Shown: positions 49,639 to 59,581, counted from the stretch's first letter. The stretch is DNA of 64,000 nucleotides from Myxococcota bacterium (GCA_963169045.1 CAUJDF010000039.1:124001-188000), one strand, 5' to 3'. Translations and numbers: made by a program. The notes: generated from the letters alone by a model not told the origin.

Positions 49639-49747
49639 GAATCTCGGTCTCGACGTGCCACGAGCACGCCTTCGACCGAGATTCGCCTCGCTCCTTGCGG
49701 CGACTCGGTCGTTGCTCGGCCTCGTCGACGCCGAAGTGGCGAATCTC
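49639..49747. repeat. Overlapping inverted repeats between convergent genes
   Basis: GAATCTCGGTC (49639-49649) pairs with GACCGAGATTC (49674-49684). GAGATTCGCC (49678-49687) can instead pair with GGCGAATCTC (49738-49747). CGACCGAG (49673-49680) also pairs with CTCGGTCG (49704-49711). The three pairings are mutually exclusive. The region is the shared 3' space of the ccm operon and the minus-strand repeat-protein gene. Confidence 0.6.
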
Positions 49748-49751
49748 GAGC

Positions 49752-52745
49752 TTAGAGGTCGTCGCCGTAGCGACAGGCGGGCGGCACGCGGTTCTCGGCC
49801 GAGGCGGGGTTCATCGCCCACTCACCCGGCTGTAGCAGGTCGTCCCAGCAGACGCTGTCGGCCGGCAAGGGGTAGGGCTCGTCGTCGTCGTCGCGCGCTT
49901 CGTCGGTCAGGTAGTAGCAGTGGTAGACGCCGACGATGAGACAGGTCGTCTCCGGCGCGCCGTAGAACTGCACCGCCTCCTCGACGCGGCGCGGCGGGAG
50001 CAGCAGCTCCACACCCTCGTCGATGCGTCCGATGGCCTCCTCGAAGAGCTGCCAGTTGAACACATCGGGGCCGATGAAGAACTGCGCGTTGACCGTAGAG
50101 GCGTGAGTCATCCAGCGGACGACCTGCATGATCGCGAACTGGTAGTTGCGCATCCACACGCCCTGCCCGTTGGCGAGCACGCTGGCGTTGCCGATGTTGC
50201 GCACCTCGAAGAGCAGGTTGACGTACTCCTCGTCCGTGGTGCCGCCCTCGACGTCGAAGCCGACGCGGACGATGCGATCGAGGCCCTCGATGACCTGCGT
50301 CAGGCGGTCGCGGATGTCCTCGACGTTGTCCGCGCCGTGCCGCGACTCGAGGCGCAGGTACAGGTTCAGCTCGTCGCGGATGCCGGTGAGGATGTTGCGC
50401 CCGCGCCGGTACTCCTCGGTGAAGTTGAAGCCGGGGAAGGGCTGCGCGCGGACGTTCATGTTCCAGAGCGTGTACGCGATCTTGTGCGAGAAGAAGGCGT
50501 CGAGGCCGTACTGGGCCGAGTCCGTCCAGCGCTGCGCCTCGACGGCCGCAAGCATGAGGTCGAGCGCGCGGCCGCCGGTGTCCATGTCCGCCTGGTAGTC
50601 GTCCGGCGCCCAGCCCTGATCGTCGACGGGGATGCGGGCGAGGACGTTCGAGTCTTCGATGAACTCGCGGAACAGCATCGAGTCGGACCACGCGATGCGG
50701 TGCAGCAGGCCCAACAGGTCGCGCAGCTCGGGCTTCTGCGCGGCGTCGGCGTCGGTGATCGCCGTGTCGAAGTTGATGGTCGCCTGCTGCACCGCCTTCA
50801 GCGCGCCGCCGAGGAAGAGCGGCGTGTCGTACGGCGAGCCCTGGATCTTCATGCTCGCCATGTCGCGGCCGGGGGTCAGCTTGTTGACGCCGCGCTGGAG
50901 CTGCTGGGCCACCCCGGCCGCCAGGTCGCCCTGCTGGATGCGCGCGACGACGCGGCCGGCCACGATGTCGGCGCCGAACTCGAGGTTCGCGTTGGTGAAC
51001 TTGGAGTCCTGCGTCGCGGTGTTGCCGGCGAAGTCGGTGAGGATCAGCCGCAGCGTGTGGAAGCCGACCCGCACCTTGCGCAGGTCGAGATCGCCGTCGC
51101 GATTGCAGTAGGCGTCCGCGGCGCGGTTGTCGGAACAGCGCAGGTTCCCGGCGACGCGGTTGCCGCGCTGCGGGTTCCCCTGGCCGGGCAGCGTCGTGTC
51201 GACGAGCGTACGGCCGTTGCCCTGGGCATCGGGATCGAGGATGACCTGCACCCGACGGATGCCCGACTGGATGCCGTCGCCCGGCTCGTTGCCGCCGACG
51301 TTGAGCGGCATCAGCTCGGCCTGCGCGTAGACCGGGAAGGTGAGCTGCTGCGCGGGGTTGACGCCGACCTGCGCCGGCACGACGACGGCGGGCACGGGCG
51401 GCGAGCTGTCGATGCCGAAGCCGATCGAGTTGTCGCTGGCCTGGTTGCCGGCGCTGTCCTCGACGGACACCTGCAGGTTGTAAAGGCCGTCGCCCGCGTA
51501 GGTGAGCTCGAGCGTGTTGGCGTCGACCTGGCGCGTGGCCTGCGGTGGCGGCTGGACGTTGACCTCGATGCCGCCCGCGAGCTGACTGCAACCGTCGGTG
51601 ATGCGCAGCCGCACGTTCGCCGCCTGGCGGTACCAGCCGAGCTGCGGCGCGTCGACGACCTCGATGCGCGGGGCCTGGCGGTCGGCGACCGTGACGATCA
51701 TCTCCTGCGTCCGCTGATTGCCGGCGGGGTCGCGGGCGATGAAGCGCATCACGTGGCGACCGCCCGTCAGCTGGATCTGGTCGGGAATCGGGTTGAACTG
51801 CCGGTTCGCGCCGTCGGGATCGACCACCAGACTGAGGATGAGCTGGTTGGCATTGTAGGCGTTGTCCTGCCAGACGAGCGCGGGCACGGCCACCGTCGAG
51901 CCGGCGGGGTTGTTGCACTCGCGGAAGACATCGGCGGGTGCGTCGCCGGCCAGCGTCGGGGCGGTGCGGTCGCGCACGCGCACCACCACGTCGGCCTGCG
52001 CCTGGTTGCCCGAGGCGTCGCTGCACGTGATCCGGACGTTGGTGTCGCCGAGCGGATAGCGGGCGCGCTCGTCGCTCGCGAGCACCGGCTGCGGGTCGCA
52101 GACGTCGCGGCACGCGTAGGCGCCGAGCGCGACCGGCGTGCCGATCGGCGAGGCGGCCTCACGCTCCTGGCCCACCGGCGTGGGGTTCGGCACGGGCGCG
52201 ATGACGGGCCGCGTCTGGTCGCGCACGTCGATGCGGAAGGTCGCCTGTGCCTGGTTGCCGCGACGGTCGGCCGCGGTCACCACCACGTCGTAGGAGCCGA
52301 CGCCGAGCTCCACCTCGTCGCCCGCCGGATCGAGGTTCTGGGGCGGATCGGTGCGCAGCTGAACGGTGACCTGGGGGTTGGCGTCGCGATTGTCGCGGAC
52401 GCGGATGGCCGGAATCTGGACGGTCGTCAGGCAGCGCTGCGCCCCCGCCATGATCGCCACCGAGATGTTCTGCGGCGGCGGATCGAACACGGGCGGATCG
52501 CGATCGCGGGCGGCGACGGCGCGGGCCAGGAAGCCGTTGTAGACGGTGATGCCACCCCCCTCGGTCTTGCCGACGGCCATCCCGAGGCCGACGGCGGAGA
52601 AGTGACGGATGCCGCCGCCGGTCGACTCGCCACCGCCGCCGGTGACGGCCTGTGCGCCGAGGTTCTGCGCACGCGCCATCCCGCCGATGCCCAGGCCCCC
52701 GACCAGGCACATGGCGATGGCGTAGCGGATTCGCAGGCTCACCAT
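49752..52745 (-). CDS. Large secreted hyalin-repeat (HYR/Ig-like) protein
   Basis: The 997-residue product has a signal peptide (MVSLRIRYAIAMCLVGGLGI, then MARAQ). Residues ~80-480 hold about four to five HYR/Ig-like beta repeats, each ending in a pattern such as ADRRGNQAQATFRIDVRD, CSDASGNQAQADVVVRVRD or ARDPAGNQRTQEMIVTVAD. Several Cys pairs (RCL, ACRDVC) suggest disulfides. The C-terminal ~430 residues are a separate, largely helical part with no family that I recognise. There is no TM anchor or sortase signal. It is likely exported and surface-associated, and the T2SS operon nearby could be its route. It is divergent from the lytic transglycosylase gene and converges on the ccm operon. 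Confidence 0.72.
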   Translation of the reverse strand: MVSLRIRYAIAMCLVGGLGIGGMARAQNLGAQAVTGGGGESTGGGIRHFSAVGLGMAVGKTEGGGITVYNGFLARAVAARDRDPPVFDPPPQNISVAIMAGAQRCLTTVQIPAIRVRDNRDANPQVTVQLRTDPPQNLDPAGDEVELGVGSYDVVVTAADRRGNQAQATFRIDVRDQTRPVIAPVPNPTPVGQEREAASPIGTPVALGAYACRDVCDPQPVLASDERARYPLGDTNVRITCSDASGNQAQADVVVRVRDRTAPTLAGDAPADVFRECNNPAGSTVAVPALVWQDNAYNANQLILSLVVDPDGANRQFNPIPDQIQLTGGRHVMRFIARDPAGNQRTQEMIVTVADRQAPRIEVVDAPQLGWYRQAANVRLRITDGCSQLAGGIEVNVQPPPQATRQVDANTLELTYAGDGLYNLQVSVEDSAGNQASDNSIGFGIDSSPPVPAVVVPAQVGVNPAQQLTFPVYAQAELMPLNVGGNEPGDGIQSGIRRVQVILDPDAQGNGRTLVDTTLPGQGNPQRGNRVAGNLRCSDNRAADAYCNRDGDLDLRKVRVGFHTLRLILTDFAGNTATQDSKFTNANLEFGADIVAGRVVARIQQGDLAAGVAQQLQRGVNKLTPGRDMASMKIQGSPYDTPLFLGGALKAVQQATINFDTAITDADAAQKPELRDLLGLLHRIAWSDSMLFREFIEDSNVLARIPVDDQGWAPDDYQADMDTGGRALDLMLAAVEAQRWTDSAQYGLDAFFSHKIAYTLWNMNVRAQPFPGFNFTEEYRRGRNILTGIRDELNLYLRLESRHGADNVEDIRDRLTQVIEGLDRIVRVGFDVEGGTTDEEYVNLLFEVRNIGNASVLANGQGVWMRNYQFAIMQVVRWMTHASTVNAQFFIGPDVFNWQLFEEAIGRIDEGVELLLPPRRVEEAVQFYGAPETTCLIVGVYHCYYLTDEARDDDDEPYPLPADSVCWDDLLQPGEWAMNPASAENRVPPACRYGDDL

Positions 52746-52906
52746 GGTTCCCCCCCAACAACGGACGGCGCAGAGCCGCCAGTCGTAGGGACTGTATCAC
52801 CCGATTCCGAACGCCGGCAACCGATACTGTAATTGCCGCAGCCGGGACGTAATTCGGGTCGATTCGTGAAACCTGCTATCCTTTCGGGCGTTTCCCAAAC
52901 AGAGTG

Positions 52907-55639
52907 ATGCGTATGCGCCGTGCCGCCACGTTCGCCCTGCCAGCGCTGCTGGCGTGCTCCCTCGTGTGCGTCCCCGAGGGCGCCGTCGCGAAGGCGAAGC
53001 CTCGCGGCGCCGCGAGCGAGAAGGGGGTCGCACGCAAGGCGAAGCGGCCCGCTTCCACGGCCAAGGTCGCGACGGCGGCCCTGCCCGAGGCGTGGCCCGG
53101 CGTCGCCGGCTACGAAGCGCTCCCCGCGGCGCTCGCGGGCGGCGTGCCGCGCGACCCGGCGCGCGCGCTGGCGCTCGCCGACGAGGTCCTGAAGTCGGCG
53201 ACGGGACGACCGGCGGCGCTGGCGCAGGCCGCGCGCGGCCTGGCCCTGTACCGGCGGGGCCGCTACCGCGAGGCGGCTGTCGCGTTCGCTGCCATCGACC
53301 GCCGCCGCCTCGCGGTCGCGGATCTCGTGTCGTTCTACGAGGCCGAGGCGCGGTTCCATGCCGGCGAGTACGCCGCCGCCGAGAAGCTCTTGCGAGGCTT
53401 CGGGGAGGCATGGCCCGAGTCACCGTGGCGGCACCGCGCCGCCTTCCGCCTCGCCGACTGCGAGCTGGCTCGGGACTTCCATGCCTCCGGGATCGCGACC
53501 CTGAAGCGCCTCCTGGCGGAGTACCCCGAGTTTCCGCACCGCGCCGCGATGCACGTGGCGCTCGCGCACGCAGAGGTCAAGCGCGGCCGGCTGAACGCCG
53601 CCGCGGGCGAGCTGCGCCGCGTCTTGCGCGAGTGGCCCGGCGATCCGCTGGCGATCGCCGCCCGACGCGTGCTCGAGGGCCTCGAAGCCCAGGGCGCGAA
53701 GGCCGAGGAGCCGGACGCCGAGGCGCGCTTCGCGCAAGCCGTGGATCTGCGGCGCCGCAAGTACTACGGGCCGGCGCTGACGGGCTTCCAGGCCATGCTG
53801 ACCGACGCGTCCGTCAGCGGCGCGTTGCGCCGCCGCGTTCGTCGGCAGATCGCACGCACGCTCTTCGACATGGAGCGCTTCGAGGAGTCGCTGACGTCGT
53901 TCACGGCGCTCGTGAAGGATGCGCCCGACGCCGGTGAGCGGCGCCACGCGCTGCGCTGGAAGGCCCACTGCCTCGAGCGGCTGGGCCGCCTCGCCGACGC
54001 CACCGAAGCGCTGCGGGCTTCGTGGGGTGGGGAAGCGACGCCACAGCGCTTGTCGGAGCTCGCATGGCTCCATCTGAACGGCGCGTCGTACGAGAAGGCC
54101 GCCGAGCTGTTCGCGCAGGTGGCGAAGTCCGGTGGCCGCTGGGAGCTGAACACACGCTGGTGGCGGGCCTGGCTGGCGTACCGTCTCGGTGACTACGACA
54201 CGGCGATCGAGGCGTTCAAGCGGCTCCAGGCGGCCTCGAAGAAGAGCCCGGACCAGTACGCGTACTGGCTCGCGCGCGCGCTGGCGCGCAAGGGCGAGAT
54301 CGAGGCCGCCGTCGACACCTACCGCGGGCTCATCGCCTCGATGCCCCTGAGCTACTACGCGCTCCAAGCACGCGAGCGGCTGCGGGAGATCGGCCGTCCG
54401 CTCGAAGACGCCGCGACGCTGTCGGCGACGGCGTCATCGGCGGAGTCCGCGCCCGACGAGGAGAGCGAGGGCACGGCCTGCGAGGCGGACGACGAGGAGC
54501 GGGCGGGCTGCGAGGCGCGGGCCACGAGCACCGCCGCAGAGTCCGCGGCTTCGACGCCCGTGGACGCGACGACCACGGCGCCGGAGACACTCGCGCGCGC
54601 GCCGGATGCCGCTCCGGCGTCGCCGGAGGCGGAGGCGCCGAAGGCCTCGCCGCCGGCGCCGAAGCCGGAGACCCCCGGCGCCGACGCGCTCGACGCGATG
54701 GCGCGTCAGTGGGGGGCCCTGTTCCCGGGGCTCGTGGCCGCCCAGGAGCTGCACGCCCTCGGTGAGGACGCGCTGGCGGCCACGCGCCTGCGCGCGGTCA
54801 GCGACGAGCTTTCGGCCTTCCGCAACGCGGGCCGGCCCCGCCATTGGCGCTTCCGCCCGCGCCCCTACCTCGACAACCGCAAGGGGCCGCCGCGCGGCGA
54901 GTGGGGGCGCGAGCTCGACGACTCCGCCCCGGACGCCGATCCGCGCCGCGCGTCGACCATGGCCCGCGGCCTGCCGACCGAGTTCTGGCGCGGCCTGGGC
55001 GCGAGCCTGCTCGCCGTCGGTGACCACCACTACGCGCGGCGCCATCGGCTGGACCGGTCGCCCCTGCGCGGCGCCCCCGAAGACGAGGACGAGAACGACC
55101 GCTGGGCGGCGCGCTACCCGCGGGCGTACCGCGAGGTCGTCGAGGCGCAGGCGGCCCACTACGGCCTTGAGCCCTACTTCCTGTGGGCGTTGATGACGCA
55201 GGAGTCGATTTACAACCCGCTCGCCGTCAGCCACGCCGACGCGCGCGGCCTGATGCAGGTGATGCCCTACACGGGCACGCTGATTGCCGACCGCATGGCG
55301 TGGCGCAACTTCGGCCCGGCGCTCCTGTTCGAGCCGCGCGTCGTGGTCGAGATGTCCGCCTGGTACTTCCACCAGCTGCTGACCAAGTTCAACGGTCAGC
55401 TCCCGCTCGCGATCGCCGGGTACAATGCCGGCCCGCACCGCGTGGCCGCGTGGCTGAAGCGCAAGGGCCACCTGCCGATGGACGAGTTCATCGAGGAGAT
55501 CCCGTACACCGAGGCGCGCGGCTACACGAAGAAGGTGCTGCACTACCTCGCGCTCTACCGCCGCATCTACGAGCGCGAGCCCGGCCTCAGCGTGTCGCAG
55601 GTCATCGACCCCGCCTTCCAGGACAACATCAACTTCTGA
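52907..55639 (+). CDS. Slt70-type lytic murein transglycosylase with TPR region
   Basis: This 910-residue periplasmic enzyme cleaves glycan strands of peptidoglycan to 1,6-anhydro-MurNAc ends. The N-terminus is a signal peptide (RRAATFALPALLAC); LLAC could be a lipobox. Residues ~55-490 are TPR-like superhelical repeats as in Slt. An acidic, low-complexity linker follows (~500-600), and the SLT domain is at ~745-910, with catalytic Glu766 in MTQESIYNPLAVS, then GLMQVMP and AIAGYNAGPHRV. I use ATG 52907; GTG 52904 and ATG 52913 are alternatives. It is divergent from the repeat-protein gene and converges on gspN. Confidence 0.9.
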   Translation: MRMRRAATFALPALLACSLVCVPEGAVAKAKPRGAASEKGVARKAKRPASTAKVATAALPEAWPGVAGYEALPAALAGGVPRDPARALALADEVLKSATGRPAALAQAARGLALYRRGRYREAAVAFAAIDRRRLAVADLVSFYEAEARFHAGEYAAAEKLLRGFGEAWPESPWRHRAAFRLADCELARDFHASGIATLKRLLAEYPEFPHRAAMHVALAHAEVKRGRLNAAAGELRRVLREWPGDPLAIAARRVLEGLEAQGAKAEEPDAEARFAQAVDLRRRKYYGPALTGFQAMLTDASVSGALRRRVRRQIARTLFDMERFEESLTSFTALVKDAPDAGERRHALRWKAHCLERLGRLADATEALRASWGGEATPQRLSELAWLHLNGASYEKAAELFAQVAKSGGRWELNTRWWRAWLAYRLGDYDTAIEAFKRLQAASKKSPDQYAYWLARALARKGEIEAAVDTYRGLIASMPLSYYALQARERLREIGRPLEDAATLSATASSAESAPDEESEGTACEADDEERAGCEARATSTAAESAASTPVDATTTAPETLARAPDAAPASPEAEAPKASPPAPKPETPGADALDAMARQWGALFPGLVAAQELHALGEDALAATRLRAVSDELSAFRNAGRPRHWRFRPRPYLDNRKGPPRGEWGRELDDSAPDADPRRASTMARGLPTEFWRGLGASLLAVGDHHYARRHRLDRSPLRGAPEDEDENDRWAARYPRAYREVVEAQAAHYGLEPYFLWALMTQESIYNPLAVSHADARGLMQVMPYTGTLIADRMAWRNFGPALLFEPRVVVEMSAWYFHQLLTKFNGQLPLAIAGYNAGPHRVAAWLKRKGHLPMDEFIEEIPYTEARGYTKKVLHYLALYRRIYEREPGLSVSQVIDPAFQDNINF

Positions 55640-55669
55640 GGGACAGGCGGGGGGCGGCGCGCGCGACCG

Positions 55670-57313
55670 TCACTCGGTCGGCTCGCCCTCCTCGGTGGGC
55701 TCTTCGCCGGTGGGGTCGGTGCCGTCGGTGCCGGCGCCTTCGAGGGTGGGCGGCTCGACCAGCTCGCCGGCGGCGGAGTCGATCTCGACGGGCGGCGGCG
55801 GATCGGCGGGCGGGGGCACCTCGACGGGCTCGGGATCGAACACCGGCGTCGGGGGCGGCGCGGGCTCTTCGGCGGCGGGCTCCGGCGGAGGTGCCACCGT
55901 CGGCGGTCCGAGGGACGAGCGCCCCGAGCGCAGGCGGATGGCGTCGGCGCTGTCTTCGTCGCGGTGCGACGGCATCGGCGGGCGGGGGCGGCGCTCCGGA
56001 TCGCCGACGGCCGCGGCGGTGTCTTCGTGGCCCGCCTCACCGGCGGTCGCCCGCTCGCGGGCCTGGCGCGCGCTGCCGGTGCGGCGCCCCTTCGTGCCCT
56101 CTGGCTTCTCCTCGTCGTCGCCGGCGGCGGCGGCCACGGGCCGGCCGCTCTCGGTGACGTACGGGCTCTTCTTCCGTGGCTGGAACTGGGGCTTCTGGAA
56201 CGTGCCGGTGACCGAGAAGCCCGTATAGCCCTCGGACTGACCGCGCTTGAGATAGCCCACGCTGGTCATCATCACCTTGACGTCCTTGTTCTTCTCGAGG
56301 AACTCGTCGCTGAACTTGAAGCGCAGGTGGGCGCGCGGCGCCCAGCGGTCGAACTTGTCGGCCAGCTGGATGTAGCCCGTCAGCTCGCCCTCCATGTCCC
56401 TGCCGGACATCTTGAAGTTCTCGAACGTGGCGCGGCGCTTCTCGATGGCGAGGCGGCCGCCCAGCTCGTCGACGCGGGCCTTCGGGACGTCGAAGTAAGG
56501 GAACGCCCCCAACTTGTCGCTCTCGATACGTCCGGGGCCGATGGCGCCGTGGTGGACCTTCACGTCGACGTGGCCGGTGGCGGCGGTGAGGCGCAGGCCA
56601 CCCTGGTCGCCCACCGGCACCTCGACGTCGACCTCGCCGTTGAAGGCGCCGGTCAGCGGCAGCGGCAGCACGCTCTTGAGCGCCGCCAGCTGGCGCAGGT
56701 CGAGCTCGGACCACTTCGCGTCGACGTCCAGCTTCTCGCGATCGCGGCGGTACGCGGCGTCCAGCGTGCCGCCGAACATCTTCGCCTCGAGCACGCCGCT
56801 CTGATTGCCCGTCAGCAGGTCCCAGAGGCCCATCTTGAAGCGGAGCTCGTCGACGTGCAGGGGCTGAGGTCCGTCGGGCAGCGGCGGCGGCTGCTCGTCC
56901 GCGGCCGGCGCGGAGGCCGGCGCCACCGCCGTCTCCGCGAGCGCGTCGGCGGCCTCGGCCGGCATGCCCTCCTCGGTGGCCGGCGCGGGCGGCGGCGCCG
57001 CGGGCTTGTCCGCGCGCGACTTGCGGCTCTTCTCCCACGCCTCGCGGGCCTTGCGCGCCTCCTCCATCGCCACGCGCTCCTCCGGCGTCGGCCGCGGCGT
57101 CACGACGACGTTCGTCGCCTCGAGGCCGGTCAGGCCCCACGTCGACAGGTCGCCGATGGAGACGTCGAGGTTCTGCTCGTCCGCCGCCTTGCGGACGATC
57201 AGGTCCTTCGCCGCGTCGAGGGGCAGCGTCAGCCACACGAACACGACCAGCGCCGCCACGAAGAACAGGGTGTAGCCGGCGTACCGCGCGGCGTTCTTCA
57301 AGAAGGCCGACAT
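55670..57313 (-). CDS. gspN: GspN-type protein of type II secretion
   Basis: The product has 547 residues with an N-terminal TM segment (~12-32, AGYTLFFVAALVVFVWLTL). An insertion rich in Lys, Ala, Pro and Glu (~80-145) interrupts the region after it. The AsmA-like beta-domain (~150-400) includes LRFKMGLWDLLTG, LTGAFNGEVDVEVPVG and GRIESDKLGAFPYFDV, as in GspN of Myxococcota and leptospires. The last ~130 residues are charged, Pro/Glu-rich and probably disordered. GspN is a pseudopilus-accessory inner-membrane protein whose exact role is unclear. Its ATG overlaps the gspM stop by one base, and it is the last gene of the operon. Confidence 0.82.
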   Translation of the reverse strand: MSAFLKNAARYAGYTLFFVAALVVFVWLTLPLDAAKDLIVRKAADEQNLDVSIGDLSTWGLTGLEATNVVVTPRPTPEERVAMEEARKAREAWEKSRKSRADKPAAPPPAPATEEGMPAEAADALAETAVAPASAPAADEQPPPLPDGPQPLHVDELRFKMGLWDLLTGNQSGVLEAKMFGGTLDAAYRRDREKLDVDAKWSELDLRQLAALKSVLPLPLTGAFNGEVDVEVPVGDQGGLRLTAATGHVDVKVHHGAIGPGRIESDKLGAFPYFDVPKARVDELGGRLAIEKRRATFENFKMSGRDMEGELTGYIQLADKFDRWAPRAHLRFKFSDEFLEKNKDVKVMMTSVGYLKRGQSEGYTGFSVTGTFQKPQFQPRKKSPYVTESGRPVAAAAGDDEEKPEGTKGRRTGSARQARERATAGEAGHEDTAAAVGDPERRPRPPMPSHRDEDSADAIRLRSGRSSLGPPTVAPPPEPAAEEPAPPPTPVFDPEPVEVPPPADPPPPVEIDSAAGELVEPPTLEGAGTDGTDPTGEEPTEEGEPTE

Positions 57314-57945
57314 CAGGGGGTGAACTCCTCTTTGCGGTACGTGGCGACGGTCATGCGCACCTCGCGCAGCAGCTGGCGGTCGCTCTGCAGCGTGTTGATG
57401 TTGAGCTGCGTGACCTTGATCGGCTCCGGCCGGCCCTCGAGCGCCGCCATGAAGTTCGCGAGCTGATCGAGGCTCACCTTGCGGATGGTCACCGTCTGCG
57501 CCTCTTCGACGAGATCCTTCTGCACGTTGGCGGGCCGGGCGGCGGCCCCCTCGTCGTCGCCGCGCTTCTTCACCTTGCGCCAGTTCTCGGTGAGCGCGCG
57601 CCGGTGCTCCTTGAAGTCCTCGATGGTGATCCCGAGCTCACCGGCCTTCTCCTCCATGACCTGGACGAGCTTGACCGTGTTGTTCTCGAGGCGCTTCTTC
57701 TCGGCCTCGAGGCGGCTCTTGTCGCGCAGGTACTTGTCCTTGCGCGCGTGGATCTGCTCGAGGGTGTCGCGCACGCTCTGGTTGCGCTGCTCGAGGTCGC
57801 TGATCTGACCGCCGATCACGATCCATACGACGGCGACGATCGTGACCACGAGCGCGCCCGCGAGGCCCCCGACCATGACGCGCTCGCGCGTCGACAGTCG
57901 GTCCCAGAAGGCGAAGAGGTTCGCCACGCGTCCTTGTCCGGCCAT
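57313..57945 (-). CDS. gspM: GspM, type II secretion inner-membrane platform protein
   Basis: GspM forms the T2SS platform with GspL, GspF and GspC. The 210 residues have one TM segment (~24-46, VMVGGLAGALVVTIVAVVWIV), a long coiled coil (~50-100; LEQRNQSVRDTLEQIHARKD, DKSRLEAEKKRLEN) and a small periplasmic ferredoxin-like domain. The topology and place between gspL and gspN support the call. It starts 10 bases after gspL. Confidence 0.85.
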   Translation of the reverse strand: MAGQGRVANLFAFWDRLSTRERVMVGGLAGALVVTIVAVVWIVIGGQISDLEQRNQSVRDTLEQIHARKDKYLRDKSRLEAEKKRLENNTVKLVQVMEEKAGELGITIEDFKEHRRALTENWRKVKKRGDDEGAAARPANVQKDLVEEAQTVTIRKVSLDQLANFMAALEGRPEPIKVTQLNINTLQSDRQLLREVRMTVATYRKEEFTP

Positions 57946-57955
57946 CTCGGGCTCC

Positions 57956-59581
57956 TCAGCCGCAGGTCGAGGTCCCGGTGATCCGGAACTTGGTCTGTTC
58001 GTTCATGGTCTTCTCGACCCGGTCCTTCTGGATCTGGCGCGCGAAGCACTTGGTCTGCTGCAGGGCCTCGACCAGGCGCTCCACGTCACCGCCCGACGCC
58101 GTGCGGCCGGCCAGTTCCAGCTTCTTGTGCTCCAGATCCAACTCGAATCGATCCAGATCGACCTTCAGGCTCGGGTCGACCTTGCCCGACATCTCCGCCA
58201 GGATCTCGAAGGCGCTCATCTCGGGGATGAAGCGGGCGTCGTTCTGCTCCGCCTCCATCATCACGCGGAAGACGCGGTCCACGTCGTCGGTCTCGTCGTT
58301 CAGGATCACCTTGCCGACGGAGCGCACCTGCGCCTGCAGCGTCTCGTACTCGGCCTCGAGCACGCGCTTGCGCGACACGGCGACCATCGCGCCCAGCACG
58401 ATCATGAGCGTGGCCGCGACGCCGAGCGCGATGAAGCGCCCGCGCAGGAAGCCGAAGTCGCCGGTGTAAGCGAACGGGCCCTTGCGGAAGTTGATCTGGC
58501 TCTGCCGCTGCTGCTTGAAGGCGCGCGTCGACACCGCGAGCGCCTTCGCCACATACGGACGCAGGCGATCGCCCTCAGCGGCCAGCTTGTTGAACGGCAC
58601 CGAGAGCGGCTCGAGCGCCGCCACCGGCGTGCCGACGAGGCTCTCGAGCCACTCGGCGAAGCCCGAGAGCAGGCTGCCGCCGCCGGTGAGGTAGATGCGG
58701 GTGACCTCGTGGTTCGAAGCCGAGAAATGCGCCGCCAGCGAGCGCTTGACCTCGCGCGCGAGCGGCAGCAGCGCGTCGCGGCAGGCGCCGCCGATGACCT
58801 CGCGGCGCGAGCCGCCGCCGGCGCCGTCGAAGTCCAGCCCGTGATCGGCGTCCGGGCCGTGGCCGACGAAGCCTTCGGCGTGCTTGCCGCGCTCGGCCTG
58901 TTCCATCTCGACGCCGAAGACCTCGGCGAGCGACTGGGTCACGTCGAGGCCGCCGCCGGGGATGTTGCGCACGAGTACCGGCGCGCCGCCGTCGAGGACG
59001 ACGAGCTCCGAGTGGACGTGGCCGACGTCGAGCACCGCCACCGGCCCCAGCTCGCCGTGGGCCGACAGCAGGTGGTCGTAGAGGTTGTAGTGGGCCAGCG
59101 CGCCCATGCCGACGATCTTCGGGTCGACGCCCTCGGCCTTCAGCGTCACCAGGAACGCCTCGAGCAGCTCGCGCCGGACGTAGGCCACCAGCACGTCGGA
59201 GCCGCCGTCGGCGGTCTTGGCGAGCACCTGGTAGTCGTAGACCACGTCCTCGACGTCGAACGGGATCGCGTCCTCGAGCTGGAAGGGCAGGGCCTGCTCG
59301 ATCTTGCGCGGCTGCTCGAACGGGAAGGTGAGGCGCACCGTCGACACGTAGTCGGCGGGCAGCGCGCACATGATCTGCTCGCCGAGGAGGCCGCGGCGCT
59401 CGAGCAGCCGGTGCGCCGCCGCGGCGATCGCCTCGAGCGTGGGCCGTCCGGCGACGCCGCCCGTCGGGTCGACGGGCTCGCTGCCGAACCCGACCAGCTC
59501 GAAGTTGCGGAACGTCGTGACCAGCTCGCACACCTTGACCGTGTGCGTGCCCAGGTCGAGGCCGACGACCTTCGTGCTCAT
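57956..59581 (-). CDS. gspL: GspL, type II secretion protein with PilM-like ATPase-fold domain
   Basis: The product has 541 residues. The cytoplasmic ~370 residues are an actin/PilM-like fold with VGLDLGTHTVKV, the phosphate-2 region VLDVGHVHSELVVL and IYLTGGGSLLSGF. One TM helix (~378-400, FIALGVAATLMIVLGAMVAV) leads to a periplasmic ferredoxin-like domain. In T2SS, GspL links the GspE ATPase to the pseudopilus. The nucleotide-binding motifs are unusually well kept for a GspL and bring it close to PilM. Its ATG overlaps the gspK stop by one base. Confidence 0.87.
   Translation of the reverse strand: MSTKVVGLDLGTHTVKVCELVTTFRNFELVGFGSEPVDPTGGVAGRPTLEAIAAAAHRLLERRGLLGEQIMCALPADYVSTVRLTFPFEQPRKIEQALPFQLEDAIPFDVEDVVYDYQVLAKTADGGSDVLVAYVRRELLEAFLVTLKAEGVDPKIVGMGALAHYNLYDHLLSAHGELGPVAVLDVGHVHSELVVLDGGAPVLVRNIPGGGLDVTQSLAEVFGVEMEQAERGKHAEGFVGHGPDADHGLDFDGAGGGSRREVIGGACRDALLPLAREVKRSLAAHFSASNHEVTRIYLTGGGSLLSGFAEWLESLVGTPVAALEPLSVPFNKLAAEGDRLRPYVAKALAVSTRAFKQQRQSQINFRKGPFAYTGDFGFLRGRFIALGVAATLMIVLGAMVAVSRKRVLEAEYETLQAQVRSVGKVILNDETDDVDRVFRVMMEAEQNDARFIPEMSAFEILAEMSGKVDPSLKVDLDRFELDLEHKKLELAGRTASGGDVERLVEALQQTKCFARQIQKDRVEKTMNEQTKFRITGTSTCG

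Noticed and set aside
49920-52832. 970-codon plus-strand open frame
   Set aside because: It is antisense to the repeat protein, which has a signal peptide and repeated GNQAQ motifs; the plus frame reads as His/Arg/Val-rich noise.
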